Shown: positions 1-10,589, counted from the stretch's first letter. The stretch is 64,000 nt of DNA from Bacteroidetes bacterium CG12_big_fil_rev_8_21_14_0_65_60_17 (GCA_002787815.1 PCUY01000031.1:62001-126000), one strand, 5' to 3'. Translations and numbers: made by a program. Notes: generated from the sequence alone by a model not told the origin.

Positions 1-231
1 AATCGTGCCGCGGAGGGAGCAACGGTACCGCCCTACAGGGAAGGTGGACTCGTCCACGCACTGAAGGTCGTGGAAAGGGCCCAGGCCGGTACCGTTCCGG
101 ATCTCAATATGGTTCTCCCGGAGATCGAGCAGCGTATCCTGATCGAGTCAAGGAAACAGTTGTTTGCACGGCAGGTTCAACGACTCCGAACAGCAGCAGA
201 GGCGCGCAATGACCTGTTCGTCAGGGAGTAG
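1..231 (+). CDS. C-terminal fragment of a probable parvulin-type peptidyl-prolyl isomerase (5' truncated by window edge)
   Basis: Frame 1 is open from base 1 to TAG at 229-231. The translation NRAAEGATVPPYREGGLVHALKVVERAQAGTVPDLNMVLPEIEQRILIESRKQLFARQVQRL resembles a PPIase C-terminal tail and lies next to a SurA-like gene. Confidence 0.5.
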   Translation, partial: NRAAEGATVPPYREGGLVHALKVVERAQAGTVPDLNMVLPEIEQRILIESRKQLFARQVQRLRTAAEARNDLFVRE

Positions 232-322
232 TCGGCGCGTCCCCTGTGCTGCGACGCCTGGCGGGCGGACGCATGTTGCGCCCGCCCTGTCTGTTTGTTG
301 GCCTTCCATTTCCCTTTGCTAC

Positions 323-1684
323 ATGACTATTACATCCTGCCGGCTGATTCTTCTTGTCAGCCTCGTCCTCACACCCATGGTGGTGCACGCCCAGGACGAC
401 ACGGTGCTCGATGAGATTGTTGCCGTCGTGGGGTCGGACATCATACTGGCCTCGGACGTGGACGGGTTTGTGCTCGGCATCATGAATCAGCAGAAAATGC
501 CCTATACGCAGGACCTCTGGGACAGGGCTCTGCAGCAGATCATTGACGAACAAGTTCTGGTCATCCATGCCAAGCGCGATACCAACATCGTCGTTGGAGA
601 TCAGCAGGTGGAGCAGATGCTGGACAGCCGGGTTTCCCAGATGGCGCGGCGAATGGGTGGGGAGGCGCGTCTTGAGGCGCTGTACGGTAAATCTGTGCTC
701 GAACTCAAAGATGAATTCCGCGAAGAAATACGGAACCAGGCCCTGTCGGAACAGATGCGGAACCAGAAACTCCGCAACGTTCGGGCCACTCCGTCGGATG
801 TCGAAGCGTGGCTCAGTCAAATTCCTCCCGACTCCCTCCCCACCATGCCGGACATGGTTCGTATCTCCCATATCGTGGCGCTTCCGGAAATCACGGACGA
901 TGCGAGAGAGGAGGCGATGGAAATCCTGTCTACCATCCGCGACACGGTCCTCGCCGGTGGTGCCACGATGGAAGAGATGGCAGAGTTGTTCTCCGATGAT
1001 CCGGGATCGGCGCCCAACGGTGGTCTTTACGAGGATATGGCCCTGTCCGATCTGGTCCCGGAATTCGCAGCCGTTGCTGCCCGTTCGCCAATCGGTGTAT
1101 ACAGTCCCATTTTTGAAACGCAGTTCGGTCTTCATTTTCTCCGGATCAATGCCAGGCGTGGAGACCGGATTGACTACAACCATATCCTGATTGAATTTGA
1201 TGAATCCGACAGTGATGCCGAACCTGCAATCGAGTTGCTCTCAACACTGCGCGATTCCATTCTTGCCGGCAAGGCGACGTTCGAGAAATTGGCCAGGGAA
1301 TTTTCCGATGAAGAAGCCTCCCGATCACGTGCCGGCGCGGTCATTGACCCCAATACGGGAGAAAAAATACTGTTCGTAGAAGCGCTGGGACCGATGTGGC
1401 AGGCGACACTTGCCGGCCTTGAGGAGGGTGACATATCCGAGCCGCGTGAAGTAACGCTTCAGGACGGGCGCCGGGCGTATCACATTGTTCGGCTGGAAGA
1501 ACGGATACCAGAGCACACGGTCTCTCTCGAGACCGATTACGCGCTCATTGAACGGCGTGCCCTGCAGGACAAACAGGATCGGATCATGAGGGAGTGGATG
1601 AAGCAGCTCAAGGAAACGGTCTACATTGAATTACGCGGTCGGGCTCTCCGGAATACCACTGCAGCCAATACTTCAACCAATTGA
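323..1684 (+). CDS. SurA-like periplasmic peptidyl-prolyl cis-trans isomerase (two parvulin domains)
   Basis: ORF 164-1684; the likely start at 323 gives signal peptide MTITSCRLILLVSLVLTPMVVHAQ. SurA_N-like region, then parvulin-like segments (VRISHIVALPE..AEEFSDDPGSAPNGGLY and YNHILIEFDESDSDA..EFSDEEASRSRAG). Confidence 0.85.
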   Translation: MTITSCRLILLVSLVLTPMVVHAQDDTVLDEIVAVVGSDIILASDVDGFVLGIMNQQKMPYTQDLWDRALQQIIDEQVLVIHAKRDTNIVVGDQQVEQMLDSRVSQMARRMGGEARLEALYGKSVLELKDEFREEIRNQALSEQMRNQKLRNVRATPSDVEAWLSQIPPDSLPTMPDMVRISHIVALPEITDDAREEAMEILSTIRDTVLAGGATMEEMAELFSDDPGSAPNGGLYEDMALSDLVPEFAAVAARSPIGVYSPIFETQFGLHFLRINARRGDRIDYNHILIEFDESDSDAEPAIELLSTLRDSILAGKATFEKLAREFSDEEASRSRAGAVIDPNTGEKILFVEALGPMWQATLAGLEEGDISEPREVTLQDGRRAYHIVRLEERIPEHTVSLETDYALIERRALQDKQDRIMREWMKQLKETVYIELRGRALRNTTAANTSTN

Positions 1685-1687
1685 CAT

Positions 1688-2677
1688 ATGGAAATCAAGA
1701 CATCGCCCGAGACCATTGACCATCTCCATGCCGGTTACAAGTCCCTCCGGTCAGAAATAGCCAAGGTCATTGTAGGCCAGGACGATGTCATTCATCGGAT
1801 CATAGTATCGATCCTGTGTCGGGGGCACGTTCTCCTGATCGGTGTACCCGGTCTGGCGAAGACACTCCTCATCCACACAATTTCCGAGGCCGTGGAGCTT
1901 GACTTCAATCGAATCCAGTTCACTCCCGACCTGATGCCGTCGGATATCACGGGAACGGAAATCATAGAGCAGGACCGCACGACCGGCGGTCGTGAATTCA
2001 AATTCGTGAAAGGACCCGTCTTTGCGAACGTGGTGCTGGCCGATGAGATCAACCGTACCCCTCCCAAGACGCAGGCCGCACTTCTCGAAGCCATGCAGGA
2101 GCATCACGTGACGGCTGCCGGCCAGACGTATGCCCTCCCGGAACCATTCTTCGTGCTGGCAACACAGAATCCCATTGAGCAGGAGGGCACCTATCCCCTG
2201 CCAGAGGCCCAGCTTGACCGCTTCATGCTGAACCTGTGGCTCGATTACCCGACGTTCGACCAGGAAGTCGAGGTCGTGCGCCAGACGACATCAGCCCACC
2301 GGAGCGATGTCAAATGTGTCATGACTGCCCGGGATATCCTGACCTATCAGCAGTTCATTCGGGAAATACCCGTGGCCGACAACGTCATTGAATATGCGGT
2401 TCGGCTCGTGGGCCGGACGCGTCCGGGAACCGATGCCGCGCCGGATTTCGTGAATCAGTACCTGAGTTACGGTGCCGGACCGAGGGCGTCGCAGTATCTG
2501 ATCATGGGGGCCAAAACAATGGCCGCGCTGGACGGCAGGCTTACGCCTTCCATAAGTGACGTGAATGCCCTGGCAATATCCGTTCTCAGGCACCGTATTG
2601 TCTCCAATTTCACGGCCGAGGCCGAAAGTGTCACATCCGTGGATATCATTGAGCGCCTTATGGAGCATTCGGTTTGA
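1688..2677 (+). CDS. MoxR family AAA+ ATPase
   Basis: Walker A-like GVPGLAKT, Walker B VVLADEINRTPPKTQAALLEAMQE, sensor ATQNPIEQEGTYPLPEAQLDRF; classical MoxR signature. Confidence 0.93.
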   Translation: MEIKTSPETIDHLHAGYKSLRSEIAKVIVGQDDVIHRIIVSILCRGHVLLIGVPGLAKTLLIHTISEAVELDFNRIQFTPDLMPSDITGTEIIEQDRTTGGREFKFVKGPVFANVVLADEINRTPPKTQAALLEAMQEHHVTAAGQTYALPEPFFVLATQNPIEQEGTYPLPEAQLDRFMLNLWLDYPTFDQEVEVVRQTTSAHRSDVKCVMTARDILTYQQFIREIPVADNVIEYAVRLVGRTRPGTDAAPDFVNQYLSYGAGPRASQYLIMGAKTMAALDGRLTPSISDVNALAISVLRHRIVSNFTAEAESVTSVDIIERLMEHSV

Positions 2678-3725
2678 CGACACTGCTCATGAGAACCGAC
2701 ATGGGGCGCAGTGGACCGATATTCTCGAATACGATCTTCAGCGTCGCCGTCGTGGGTACAGCAAGGATCATACCCCACAGTCCCCACAGCCATCCCCATG
2801 TGATCAATGACACCAGGATGAGCAGTGGACTAAGATTCAGGCTGAAACCCATTATCCTCGGCTCTATTACATTTCCCATCGTGAGTTGAAGCGCCCCCAG
2901 GCCCAGAATGACCACGAGCGGGATGACCAGCGTATCGAATTGAAGCAGGCTTACCGCGAACGGAAACAGGACAGCAATCGTGCTGCCAATGTTTGGTATG
3001 TAGTTGAGCAGAAAGGCCAGAAATCCCCAGACAAGCGGGAAATCCACTCCCAGGACGTACAGGACGAACCACGTGAGCGTTCCGGTACCCAGGCTGATTA
3101 GTGTCTTTGCAACCAGATACTTCCGCACCTGTTCATCCACATTGGATACCAGATTGGCAATCTTGTCGGCCTGTGACTCCGGAAATGCCACCCTGATTTT
3201 TTCCGCCAGTTCTCCACTGCCGGCCAGGATGAACAGCATGAAGAGCAATACAAGAAACGTCGTGCTGACGAAGCTGATGAATGACCCGACACCGCTCGTC
3301 ACCGCCGTAGAAACGCTGGACCAATCGAAGGCGTCCGACCAGTCTACTTCGGCCACATCCACGTTGAAACGCGTTGCCGAATCCAGAAGGAAGGTCTCCA
3401 CATCTCTTACAATAACGACCGCCTTGGCCCCATACTTGGGAAGCTCCTCGATGAACGACTGCGTTGATGAAAAAAGCACCCATCCCACCAAAAAAAGAAC
3501 CGCTGACGATACAATCAGTACCAGAAACAGCGCTACCGCCATGGGAACCCGCTTACCCCGCAGCCAAAGAATCCCTGGCTTGAATATCACCGAAAGCAGA
3601 ATGGCCAGAACCAGTGGCATGAGCACGACTTTCAACTGCAACAGCGTCACGCCCAGCAGGAAAACAGCAATCAAGCCCAGAAATATCAGGAACAGGTTGT
3701 TATGTTGGGGATCTGATACCATCAC
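2658..3725 (-). CDS. AI-2E family transporter (PerM/YdiK-like)
   Basis: Multi-TM protein with LLNYIPNIGSTIAVLFPF and GNVIEPRIMGFSLNLSPLLILVSLITWGWLWGLWGMILAVP motifs typical of PF01594. Confidence 0.9.
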   Translation of the reverse strand: MMVSDPQHNNLFLIFLGLIAVFLLGVTLLQLKVVLMPLVLAILLSVIFKPGILWLRGKRVPMAVALFLVLIVSSAVLFLVGWVLFSSTQSFIEELPKYGAKAVVIVRDVETFLLDSATRFNVDVAEVDWSDAFDWSSVSTAVTSGVGSFISFVSTTFLVLLFMLFILAGSGELAEKIRVAFPESQADKIANLVSNVDEQVRKYLVAKTLISLGTGTLTWFVLYVLGVDFPLVWGFLAFLLNYIPNIGSTIAVLFPFAVSLLQFDTLVIPLVVILGLGALQLTMGNVIEPRIMGFSLNLSPLLILVSLITWGWLWGLWGMILAVPTTATLKIVFENIGPLRPMSVLMSSVVKPNAP

Positions 3726-3731
3726 ATTGTC

Positions 3732-5489
3732 ATGAGTAAAGCATCCTGTTTCCTGGCCATTTGTGCGGTCCTTCTATTGGGCAGCATGCACGGGGATCCG
3801 TACCCGGACAATTATTTCACTTCGCCGCTCAACATTCCACTCATTCTTTCGGGTGGATACGGCGAAATGCGTTCCAATCACTTCCACGCCGGGCTGGATA
3901 TCAAAACCCAGGGGCGAACGGGCCTCCCTGTCCTTGCGGCTGCCGACGGCTGGGTCTCGCGGATCAACGTCAACGCCGGCGGATACGGCAATGCCCTGTA
4001 TATCAACCACCCTGATGGACACCAGACAGTGTACGCGCACCTGGACGCGTTCGCCGATCCCATTGCAGGCTACGTCGAGAAAACGCAATACGAACGGGAA
4101 TCATTCGAATTACAGGTTTTTCCTGGTAAAAATCAATTTCCGGTTTTCCGGAAAGACGTGATCGCGCTGTCAGGTAACTCCGGCAGCTCTGGAGGTCCGC
4201 ATCTCCACTTTGAAATACGTGACGCCAGCACAGCAGAACCGCTCAATCCCCTTCTTTTTGGTATAGACGTTCAAGACACTGTCCCTCCGCGCATATTCCG
4301 CTTCAAGGTGTACGCGCTCGATTCCCAATCGACCATCCGACTCCGTGACAGCCAGACAGGTGGTTGGCGCACGGTCCACGGAGGAGGGTCCGCATTCGTG
4401 GACGTCCGCAGGGATGCCGATGGATCATACTCACCCGTTCGTGTATCCCGGATTGAAGCACGCGGCCGGATCGGTTTCGGAATCCAGGCCCACGATTATC
4501 ACGAGGGGGCCAGCAATCGCTTGGGGACGTATCGTATCTCATTGCAACGCAACGGCAACTTGCTTTTTTCGTCGGTGATGGAACGGTTTTCATTTGCTAC
4601 TACACGATTCCTGAATGCACACGTTGACTATGCCGAGCGGCGGCGAAGCGGCCGCTGGGTGCAACGGAGCTACGTGTTGCCCGGAAATGATCTGAATATT
4701 TACAATGCGTCGGGCAGGGGTATCCTCGCCGTGGACGACTCAAATGCCGTATTCAATATGCAGTATACCGTGGAGGATGCCTACGGACACACCGCCCAGT
4801 TGGGGTTCGCTGTCCATGGTACCAGCTACGCGGTGAGCAGTGCTCCGATAAGCGATTCCGGCGCGTCGACAGAAATCATGCACTGGGACAGAACTTTTAC
4901 CTACGCGACACAGGACATGTCGCTCAGGATTCCCGCCCGGGCCCTCTACGACGACGTTCCGTTCACATATGAAAAACGGCCTCCGCTTGAGGGACAAATG
5001 TTTTCCGCCCGCCACCGTGTGCATGATGCCAACACGCCCTTGCACACGGCCATGACCATACGCCTCGCGGCAGATGCTGTCCCTCCGTCTTTGCATGACA
5101 AGGTCCTGGTCGGCCTGCTTGACGAGCGTGGACGCACGTCGTCTGCCGGAGGCGGATATTCGGGTGGTAACGTGACGACGCAGGTGCGTACGTTCGGTAC
5201 CTTCGCGATTGTGGCCGATACCACCGCTCCATCCATTACCCCTCTCGGTTATTCCCGCACGACGTCAGCCCGTGTACTTCGTTTACGGGTGCGTGACAAC
5301 CTGAGCGGGATAGACTCCTTCCGTGCCGAGATTGACGGTGAATGGCGCCTCTTCAACCACGACGCCAAGAACAGCCTGTTCGAACACCGTCTCGATGATA
5401 GAACGCCTCCGGGTGAGCACATCCTGATCGTTCGTGTGCGCGACAGGAAAGGAAACGAAAATGTCCTGGAGCTGCCCTTCAGGAAGTAG
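3732..5489 (+). CDS. M23 family metallopeptidase (LytM-like), secreted
   Basis: HFHAGLDIKTQGRTGLPVLAAADGWVSRI..GNALYINHPDGHQTVYAHLD..SGNSGSSGGPHLHFEIRD contains the HxxxD and HxH zinc motifs. Confidence 0.9.
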   Translation: MSKASCFLAICAVLLLGSMHGDPYPDNYFTSPLNIPLILSGGYGEMRSNHFHAGLDIKTQGRTGLPVLAAADGWVSRINVNAGGYGNALYINHPDGHQTVYAHLDAFADPIAGYVEKTQYERESFELQVFPGKNQFPVFRKDVIALSGNSGSSGGPHLHFEIRDASTAEPLNPLLFGIDVQDTVPPRIFRFKVYALDSQSTIRLRDSQTGGWRTVHGGGSAFVDVRRDADGSYSPVRVSRIEARGRIGFGIQAHDYHEGASNRLGTYRISLQRNGNLLFSSVMERFSFATTRFLNAHVDYAERRRSGRWVQRSYVLPGNDLNIYNASGRGILAVDDSNAVFNMQYTVEDAYGHTAQLGFAVHGTSYAVSSAPISDSGASTEIMHWDRTFTYATQDMSLRIPARALYDDVPFTYEKRPPLEGQMFSARHRVHDANTPLHTAMTIRLAADAVPPSLHDKVLVGLLDERGRTSSAGGGYSGGNVTTQVRTFGTFAIVADTTAPSITPLGYSRTTSARVLRLRVRDNLSGIDSFRAEIDGEWRLFNHDAKNSLFEHRLDDRTPPGEHILIVRVRDRKGNENVLELPFRK

Positions 5490-5495
5490 ATCCTG

Positions 5496-6797
5496 TTAGG
5501 CCCTGATGAGCTCGAGCAGCCCGGAGGGATCGACATCCATCGGCATGGCATAATGCGGTTGGTTGGCCATCGCGGCAAGTTGCTCGGGAACGTCGGGTTC
5601 CAGCCCAATGGCATCTCTGACGGTTTCAGGAAATTTCGCGGGATGGGCCGTGGACAACACAACCACAGGGCCATCCTGTTCGTCAGCACGCTTTGCGGCA
5701 TGTAACGCAACGGCCGTATGGGGGTCGGCCATGTATCTGTTTTTTTGCCACGTGATCCTCATCTGCCCGCGGGTTTGTTCGTCAGTCACACGTTCACCCC
5801 GAACGAGCGACGCAAGCTCATCGTGACTGAAGAAATATGTGAGCCGCTCGAAGTTGCTTGGCGCACCCACATCCATGGCATTCGACAGCGTTTTCACCGA
5901 TGGAGCAAAGCGCGCCGACTCGTCCTGGAGCCAGGACGGAAAGAAATCATTCGCATTGTGTGCCGCAATGAACCCCCGGGCTGGCATACCAGCCCTGTAG
6001 GCCAGGATACCGGCTGTCAGGTTGCCAAGATTGCCGGAAGGAACGCAGAAAACGGGCGCACGACCATCCACGCCTTTACCCATAAGGCGTAGTCCCGCAT
6101 GGATATAGTAGATCATTTGGGCCATCAGTCGCGCGATATTGATGGAATTTGCCGTAGTCAGCCGGATACGGGCGGGCAATGGGCCCATGAATGCGCCTTT
6201 TACCATGCGCTGACAGTCATCAAAACTTCCGTCAACGCGCACCGGGAGGACACCCGGTCGACGCACGGTCAATTGGGACTCCTGTGTGGGGCTCACACCA
6301 CGTTTGGGATACAGCAGAACAACCTTGACCCCTTCGATCCCGCTGCATCCGTCTGCCACAGCGCTCCCGGTATCGCCCGACGTAGCAACGAGCACAACAG
6401 TTTCCTGATCGGATTTTTGCTGCAGGTGCCCCAGAAAACCACCCAGAAGTCGGGCACCAAAATCCTTGAAAGAGAGTGTTGGACCGTGGAACAGCTCGAG
6501 GATGTGCATGTCCGTCTCGCCAGCGGGCGCCACGAGAGGAGCCTCGAACGTGAAGACGCGCTCAGCCAGTTGTTCAAATTGTGCCGGTGTCAGCCAGTCG
6601 TCCGTCCACCTGGAAAGAACCTGGACAGCCAACTCCGGGAATGACGGCACTCTGCCGTGCGGTTGACGCACGTCCTGCGGCAATACGGGAATGGACTCCG
6701 GTATATAGAGGCCACCATCCGGTGCCAGCCCTTGCAGCACCGCTGTGCCAAGGCCAACCGGCTCGGATCTTCCCCGGGTGGACAGAAATCTCACCAT
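5496..6797 (-). CDS. thrC: threonine synthase
   Basis: ATG at 6797 (MVRFLSTRGRSEPVGLGTAVLQGLAPDGGLYIPE). PLP lysine region LSFKDFGARLLG and ATSGDTGSAVADG are present. Confidence 0.95.
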   Translation of the reverse strand: MVRFLSTRGRSEPVGLGTAVLQGLAPDGGLYIPESIPVLPQDVRQPHGRVPSFPELAVQVLSRWTDDWLTPAQFEQLAERVFTFEAPLVAPAGETDMHILELFHGPTLSFKDFGARLLGGFLGHLQQKSDQETVVLVATSGDTGSAVADGCSGIEGVKVVLLYPKRGVSPTQESQLTVRRPGVLPVRVDGSFDDCQRMVKGAFMGPLPARIRLTTANSINIARLMAQMIYYIHAGLRLMGKGVDGRAPVFCVPSGNLGNLTAGILAYRAGMPARGFIAAHNANDFFPSWLQDESARFAPSVKTLSNAMDVGAPSNFERLTYFFSHDELASLVRGERVTDEQTRGQMRITWQKNRYMADPHTAVALHAAKRADEQDGPVVVLSTAHPAKFPETVRDAIGLEPDVPEQLAAMANQPHYAMPMDVDPSGLLELIRA

Positions 6798-7759
6798 GGC
6801 CAGTCCCCTCCCTGTCCGGTCTCGGTATCTATTCGGGCACCACTGGTGTCCACGGAAGACGTCCTTGCGATACTTTCCATCCCACGATGCGCACAGGCGT
6901 GCTGCATGGCCCGCGTAACCTCCGAGGCGGACTCGGATGTGGGACAAACAGCAAACATCGCTGGTCCGGATCCCGAGAGGGCAACACCATGCGCTCCCGC
7001 ATGGACTGCCGAACTTCGTATGTCTTGGTATGCCGTCACCAGTACAGCTCGCTTCGGCTCGACGATCTCATCGCACATGACAAGGTGGCCAATATCAGAA
7101 GCGTTTCCGCAGCATATGGCGTTTACCAGCATACCAAGCAGTGAGGCATGCCGAACGGCGGCATCCAGTGGGATTTCCCGGGGAAGCAGACCTCTCGCCT
7201 CGCGCGTGAGCACATCAACATCAGGTAGTATGATGGCCAGGTGCAGGCGGGTCGGACAATCTATCCGACGACTGAATTCGAGTCGGTCGGACTGTGCCAG
7301 AACGAAGCCCCCGTAGAGAGAGGGAAGAACGTTGTCCCCGTGTCTTGCGGCCGACGCGGCCTGCTCCCCATCCAGCGCGGCCTCTCTGATGACATCCTTC
7401 TCGAGTTCCCGTCCTTCAAGTGCCGCCACGGCCAGTGCCGCGGCGACGGCACTGGCGGCCGAACTGCCCAGGCCGGACCCGGCACGGCCCTGCTTGCTGA
7501 TTTCCAGGTGCACACCGGTCGCGATGTCCAGGCGTCGCAGCATGGAGCGCGCCGCAACCACGGCCGTGTTGTCCTCCGAGCGTACCGGCGCGCTCCAGAC
7601 CGAGCTCCGGTGCCACTCCCATGTCACTTCCGGACCGGGTTGACGACGCGCCCGGATCCGGTCTCCGAAATTTGATATTGCAACACCGAGACAATCGAAC
7701 CCCGGACCCAGATTGGACAGGGATGCCGGGGCCGAAACGGTGACTACGTCCCTCCTCAT
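6791..7759 (-). CDS. thrB: homoserine kinase (GHMP family)
   Basis: GSGLGSSAASAVAAALAV GHMP motif; lies immediately upstream of thrC with overlapping ends. Confidence 0.95.
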   Translation of the reverse strand: MRRDVVTVSAPASLSNLGPGFDCLGVAISNFGDRIRARRQPGPEVTWEWHRSSVWSAPVRSEDNTAVVAARSMLRRLDIATGVHLEISKQGRAGSGLGSSAASAVAAALAVAALEGRELEKDVIREAALDGEQAASAARHGDNVLPSLYGGFVLAQSDRLEFSRRIDCPTRLHLAIILPDVDVLTREARGLLPREIPLDAAVRHASLLGMLVNAICCGNASDIGHLVMCDEIVEPKRAVLVTAYQDIRSSAVHAGAHGVALSGSGPAMFAVCPTSESASEVTRAMQHACAHRGMESIARTSSVDTSGARIDTETGQGGDWPW

Positions 7760-8793
7760 GGAAATCGCAGTTCACCACTGAGAAAGGCCTCGGCCGTCCT
7801 TACCATATCCACACAACCGATATAGACAGGTACCCGCTGGTGCAATTTCTTTGGAACCACCTCCAGTACGCGACCTGTACCGGTGGACGCCGCGCCCCCG
7901 GCCTCTTCGACAATCATGGCCAATGGATTGGCCTCGTACATGAGTCGAAGCTTTCCCTCCGGATTCTTGTGCGTCGCAGGATAGATGTACAGTCCACCCT
8001 TGAGCAGATTCCGATGAAAATCGGCAACGAACGAGCCGATATACCTCGTACCCAGCGGGCGGCCCGTACCGCCATCCTCATGCTGCATCCACTTGATGTG
8101 TTCCTTGAGGCCCTGCTCGAATGAATTGTAGTTGCCCTCGTTCACGGAATACATTCTTCCCGTTCGGGGCGTCTTGATCTCGGGATGTGTCAGCAGGAAT
8201 TCCCCGATGGCCGGATCGAGGGTGAACCCATTGACACCGTGCCCTGTCGTGTAGACCAGCATGGTCGATGAACCGTACACGACGTACCCGGCCGCAACCT
8301 GGCGGGTCCCCGGCTGCAAGGCCGACTCAAGCGTGGGCTCGGACACATCATCAGGCATCTGGTAGATGCTGAAAATTGTGCCAACCGAGACGTTTACTTC
8401 TATGTTCGACGATCCATCGAGAGGATCAAGAAGCACAATGTAGCGTCCCGTATCGATGGAAGTTCGCATGGGAATGGCCTCGGAGTGTTCTTCCGACCCG
8501 ATCAGGCAACATTCCCCACCTCTCTTGAGTGCGCGCACAAACTCCTTGTGTGCCAATGCATCCATGATCTGCTGGACCTCCCCCTGCACATTGATTTCAC
8601 CCGTCTGCCCGAAAACATCGACAATACCCGCGCGACGCATATGCCAATTCACCAGCTTTGCGGCCACGCTGATATCCCGCAGCAACCGGGAAAACGAACC
8701 CGTGGACTCACTGACTTCCAGCTGACGCTCAATAATGAACTGTTCGAGCGTTTTGAACTCGCCGATTTCCCGGATACGCGACTCTGGCTGCAT
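7756..8793 (-). CDS. fbp: class I fructose-1,6-bisphosphatase
   Basis: YIVLLDPLDGSSNIEVNVSVGTIFSIY and KLRLMYEANPLAMIVEEAGGAAS motifs. Confidence 0.96.
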   Translation of the reverse strand: MQPESRIREIGEFKTLEQFIIERQLEVSESTGSFSRLLRDISVAAKLVNWHMRRAGIVDVFGQTGEINVQGEVQQIMDALAHKEFVRALKRGGECCLIGSEEHSEAIPMRTSIDTGRYIVLLDPLDGSSNIEVNVSVGTIFSIYQMPDDVSEPTLESALQPGTRQVAAGYVVYGSSTMLVYTTGHGVNGFTLDPAIGEFLLTHPEIKTPRTGRMYSVNEGNYNSFEQGLKEHIKWMQHEDGGTGRPLGTRYIGSFVADFHRNLLKGGLYIYPATHKNPEGKLRLMYEANPLAMIVEEAGGAASTGTGRVLEVVPKKLHQRVPVYIGCVDMVRTAEAFLSGELRFP

Positions 8794-8835
8794 GTATAAC
8801 GTGATATTCGTTGTCGGAGTTGAAAATATACAGAT

Positions 8836-9471
8836 TCAGAACAGTACTGCCAGCAGCCGGGGACAATCCATGTCGCCTTCACGGAGTTCCTCAAGTAAGC
8901 GATCCAGATCCTCTGCTGTGTCCACATCATACCACAGTGGCAGAATAGTCAGATCCGTTTCAAGTTGAGCAGCCCGGGCTGTGGTTTCGGCAAACACCGA
9001 ATCAGTGGACCAGGTCATGTTACGGAACAGTTCCGGATAGAACGCGCTCATTCCAATCAGATAGTAGCCGCCGTCGACACTGGGACCCAATACCAGGGAT
9101 TCCGGGGTCGAGAGCGCATGCATGGCCTCCTCGACAAAGGGAAGCGGCAACGTGGGGTGATCCGTACCAATGAGGATAACAGCGCCGTGTCCCGCTGCGA
9201 ATCCCCTGGCGATTTCCCGCATCATCCGCGCTCCCAGATCGGATCCCTGCTGCCTCTCCAGGACCGTTCCTGCCGGCATATCGTCCCTCGAAGGCACGCC
9301 CGACACGGACAGCACGATCTCCGCTTCTTTTTTGAGGCTCTGCAGCCTCGTCAAGGTGTCGTGCATCATTGCGCTGTTCAACAACGCACATTTCTTCGGT
9401 CCAAGATGCGGCTCCAGCCGCGTTTTCACCTGGCCGGGAACGGATCCCTTTCCCATCACGGTAATTCTCAC
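8836..9471 (-). CDS. TIGR04282-like (DUF2064) glycosyltransferase/nucleotidyltransferase
   Basis: GKGSVPGQVKTRLEPHLG..VILIGTDHPTLPLPFVEEAMHAL..VLGPSVDGGYYLIGM. Confidence 0.85.
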   Translation of the reverse strand: MRITVMGKGSVPGQVKTRLEPHLGPKKCALLNSAMMHDTLTRLQSLKKEAEIVLSVSGVPSRDDMPAGTVLERQQGSDLGARMMREIARGFAAGHGAVILIGTDHPTLPLPFVEEAMHALSTPESLVLGPSVDGGYYLIGMSAFYPELFRNMTWSTDSVFAETTARAAQLETDLTILPLWYDVDTAEDLDRLLEELREGDMDCPRLLAVLF

Positions 9472-10589
9472 GCCATCCTCCTGGCTACGCGTGAGACCGC
9501 CGAAAGGGTATGCTCAATATCCTGGATGGTTGTATCCCGTCCGAGGGAGAAGCGAACAGCCCCACGGGCAATATCAGGCTGCATACCGATCGCCATCAGG
9601 ACGTGACTTGGTTTCATGGATCCACTGCTGCACGCGGCGCCAGCGGAGACCTGGACGCCTTCCATGTCGAGCCCCAGAATAAGCATTTCTCCATCCAGGC
9701 CACACCCGTCCGCATCCAGGAAAACAGTATGAAGAATGTGTGGCGCGCTCTTTCGTGGCGCACTCGGGGTCGTACGATGAATCCTGTCTCCCAGAGCGTC
9801 TGCGAGCCCCTCCCACAGGTGCTCACGCAGGGACCGCACGCGCGCCGATATCTCATCGCGCTCCTCGGACACAAGTGCAAAAGCCCGCGCAAATCCGGCA
9901 ATGGCGGCTACATTCTCCGTGCCCGACCTCCGGTCCCTTTCCTGGCCGCCACCACGAAGGAGCGGATGAAGTTCCGCTCCGGGTCCCGTGACGACCGCAC
10001 CGACCCCTTTGGGCCCACCCAGTTTGTGGGCCGAGAGTGTCACATATGCACACCGGGAAACCAGCCCTCCAAGGTCATACCACGCAGCGGCCTGTACGGC
10101 ATCGGAATGGTACAGGCCGTCCCCGGATCCCGGGTCCTGGTTTCGCACGCCCGTCTCGTTGTTCACGGCCATGAGCGACACCATGTGACCAGGCGCACAC
10201 GCCGCGGGTGGCGCGACACCACCATGTGCGTCCGGTGACAGCCACGTCACCGGATGACCTCTACGCTCCGCCGCCAACACAGGCGCGAGCACGGCATCGT
10301 GTTCGACGCGCGAGAGTATGAGTCCGGCGTCGGCGCGTGCCGACACATGTGACAGGATTACCTGGTTGTTTGCCTCGGTACCCCCGGAGGTGAACACCAC
10401 GTTGTCTGGCTCCACCGAGAGGAGAGCTGCGACGGTTTCCCGTGCCTGTTCGACGGCATTCCGGGCTCGTCGCCCCCGAGCATGCACCGAGGACGCATTA
10501 CCATAGTCATCTGTCAGCCACGGCATCATATACTCCAACACTTCCCTTCTGATGGGAGTTGACGCGGCATGATCCAGATATACGTTCAC
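9468..10589 (-). CDS. cysteine desulfurase (NifS/IscS-like aminotransferase class V)
   Basis: YLDHAASTPIRREVLEYM; PLP lysine in VTLSAHKLGGPKGVGAVV; RSGTENVAAIAGFARA. Confidence 0.9.
   Translation of the reverse strand: MNVYLDHAASTPIRREVLEYMMPWLTDDYGNASSVHARGRRARNAVEQARETVAALLSVEPDNVVFTSGGTEANNQVILSHVSARADAGLILSRVEHDAVLAPVLAAERRGHPVTWLSPDAHGGVAPPAACAPGHMVSLMAVNNETGVRNQDPGSGDGLYHSDAVQAAAWYDLGGLVSRCAYVTLSAHKLGGPKGVGAVVTGPGAELHPLLRGGGQERDRRSGTENVAAIAGFARAFALVSEERDEISARVRSLREHLWEGLADALGDRIHRTTPSAPRKSAPHILHTVFLDADGCGLDGEMLILGLDMEGVQVSAGAACSSGSMKPSHVLMAIGMQPDIARGAVRFSLGRDTTIQDIEHTLSAVSRVARRMA

Noticed and set aside
221-1183. 320-aa minus-strand ORF opposite the SurA-like gene
   Set aside because: Low-complexity H/R-rich translation with no domain pattern; antisense to a clear coding gene, so a GC-rich shadow ORF.
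3004-3735. 243-aa plus-strand ORF inside the AI-2E transporter gene
   Set aside because: S/T/R-rich shadow of a multi-TM gene on the opposite strand.
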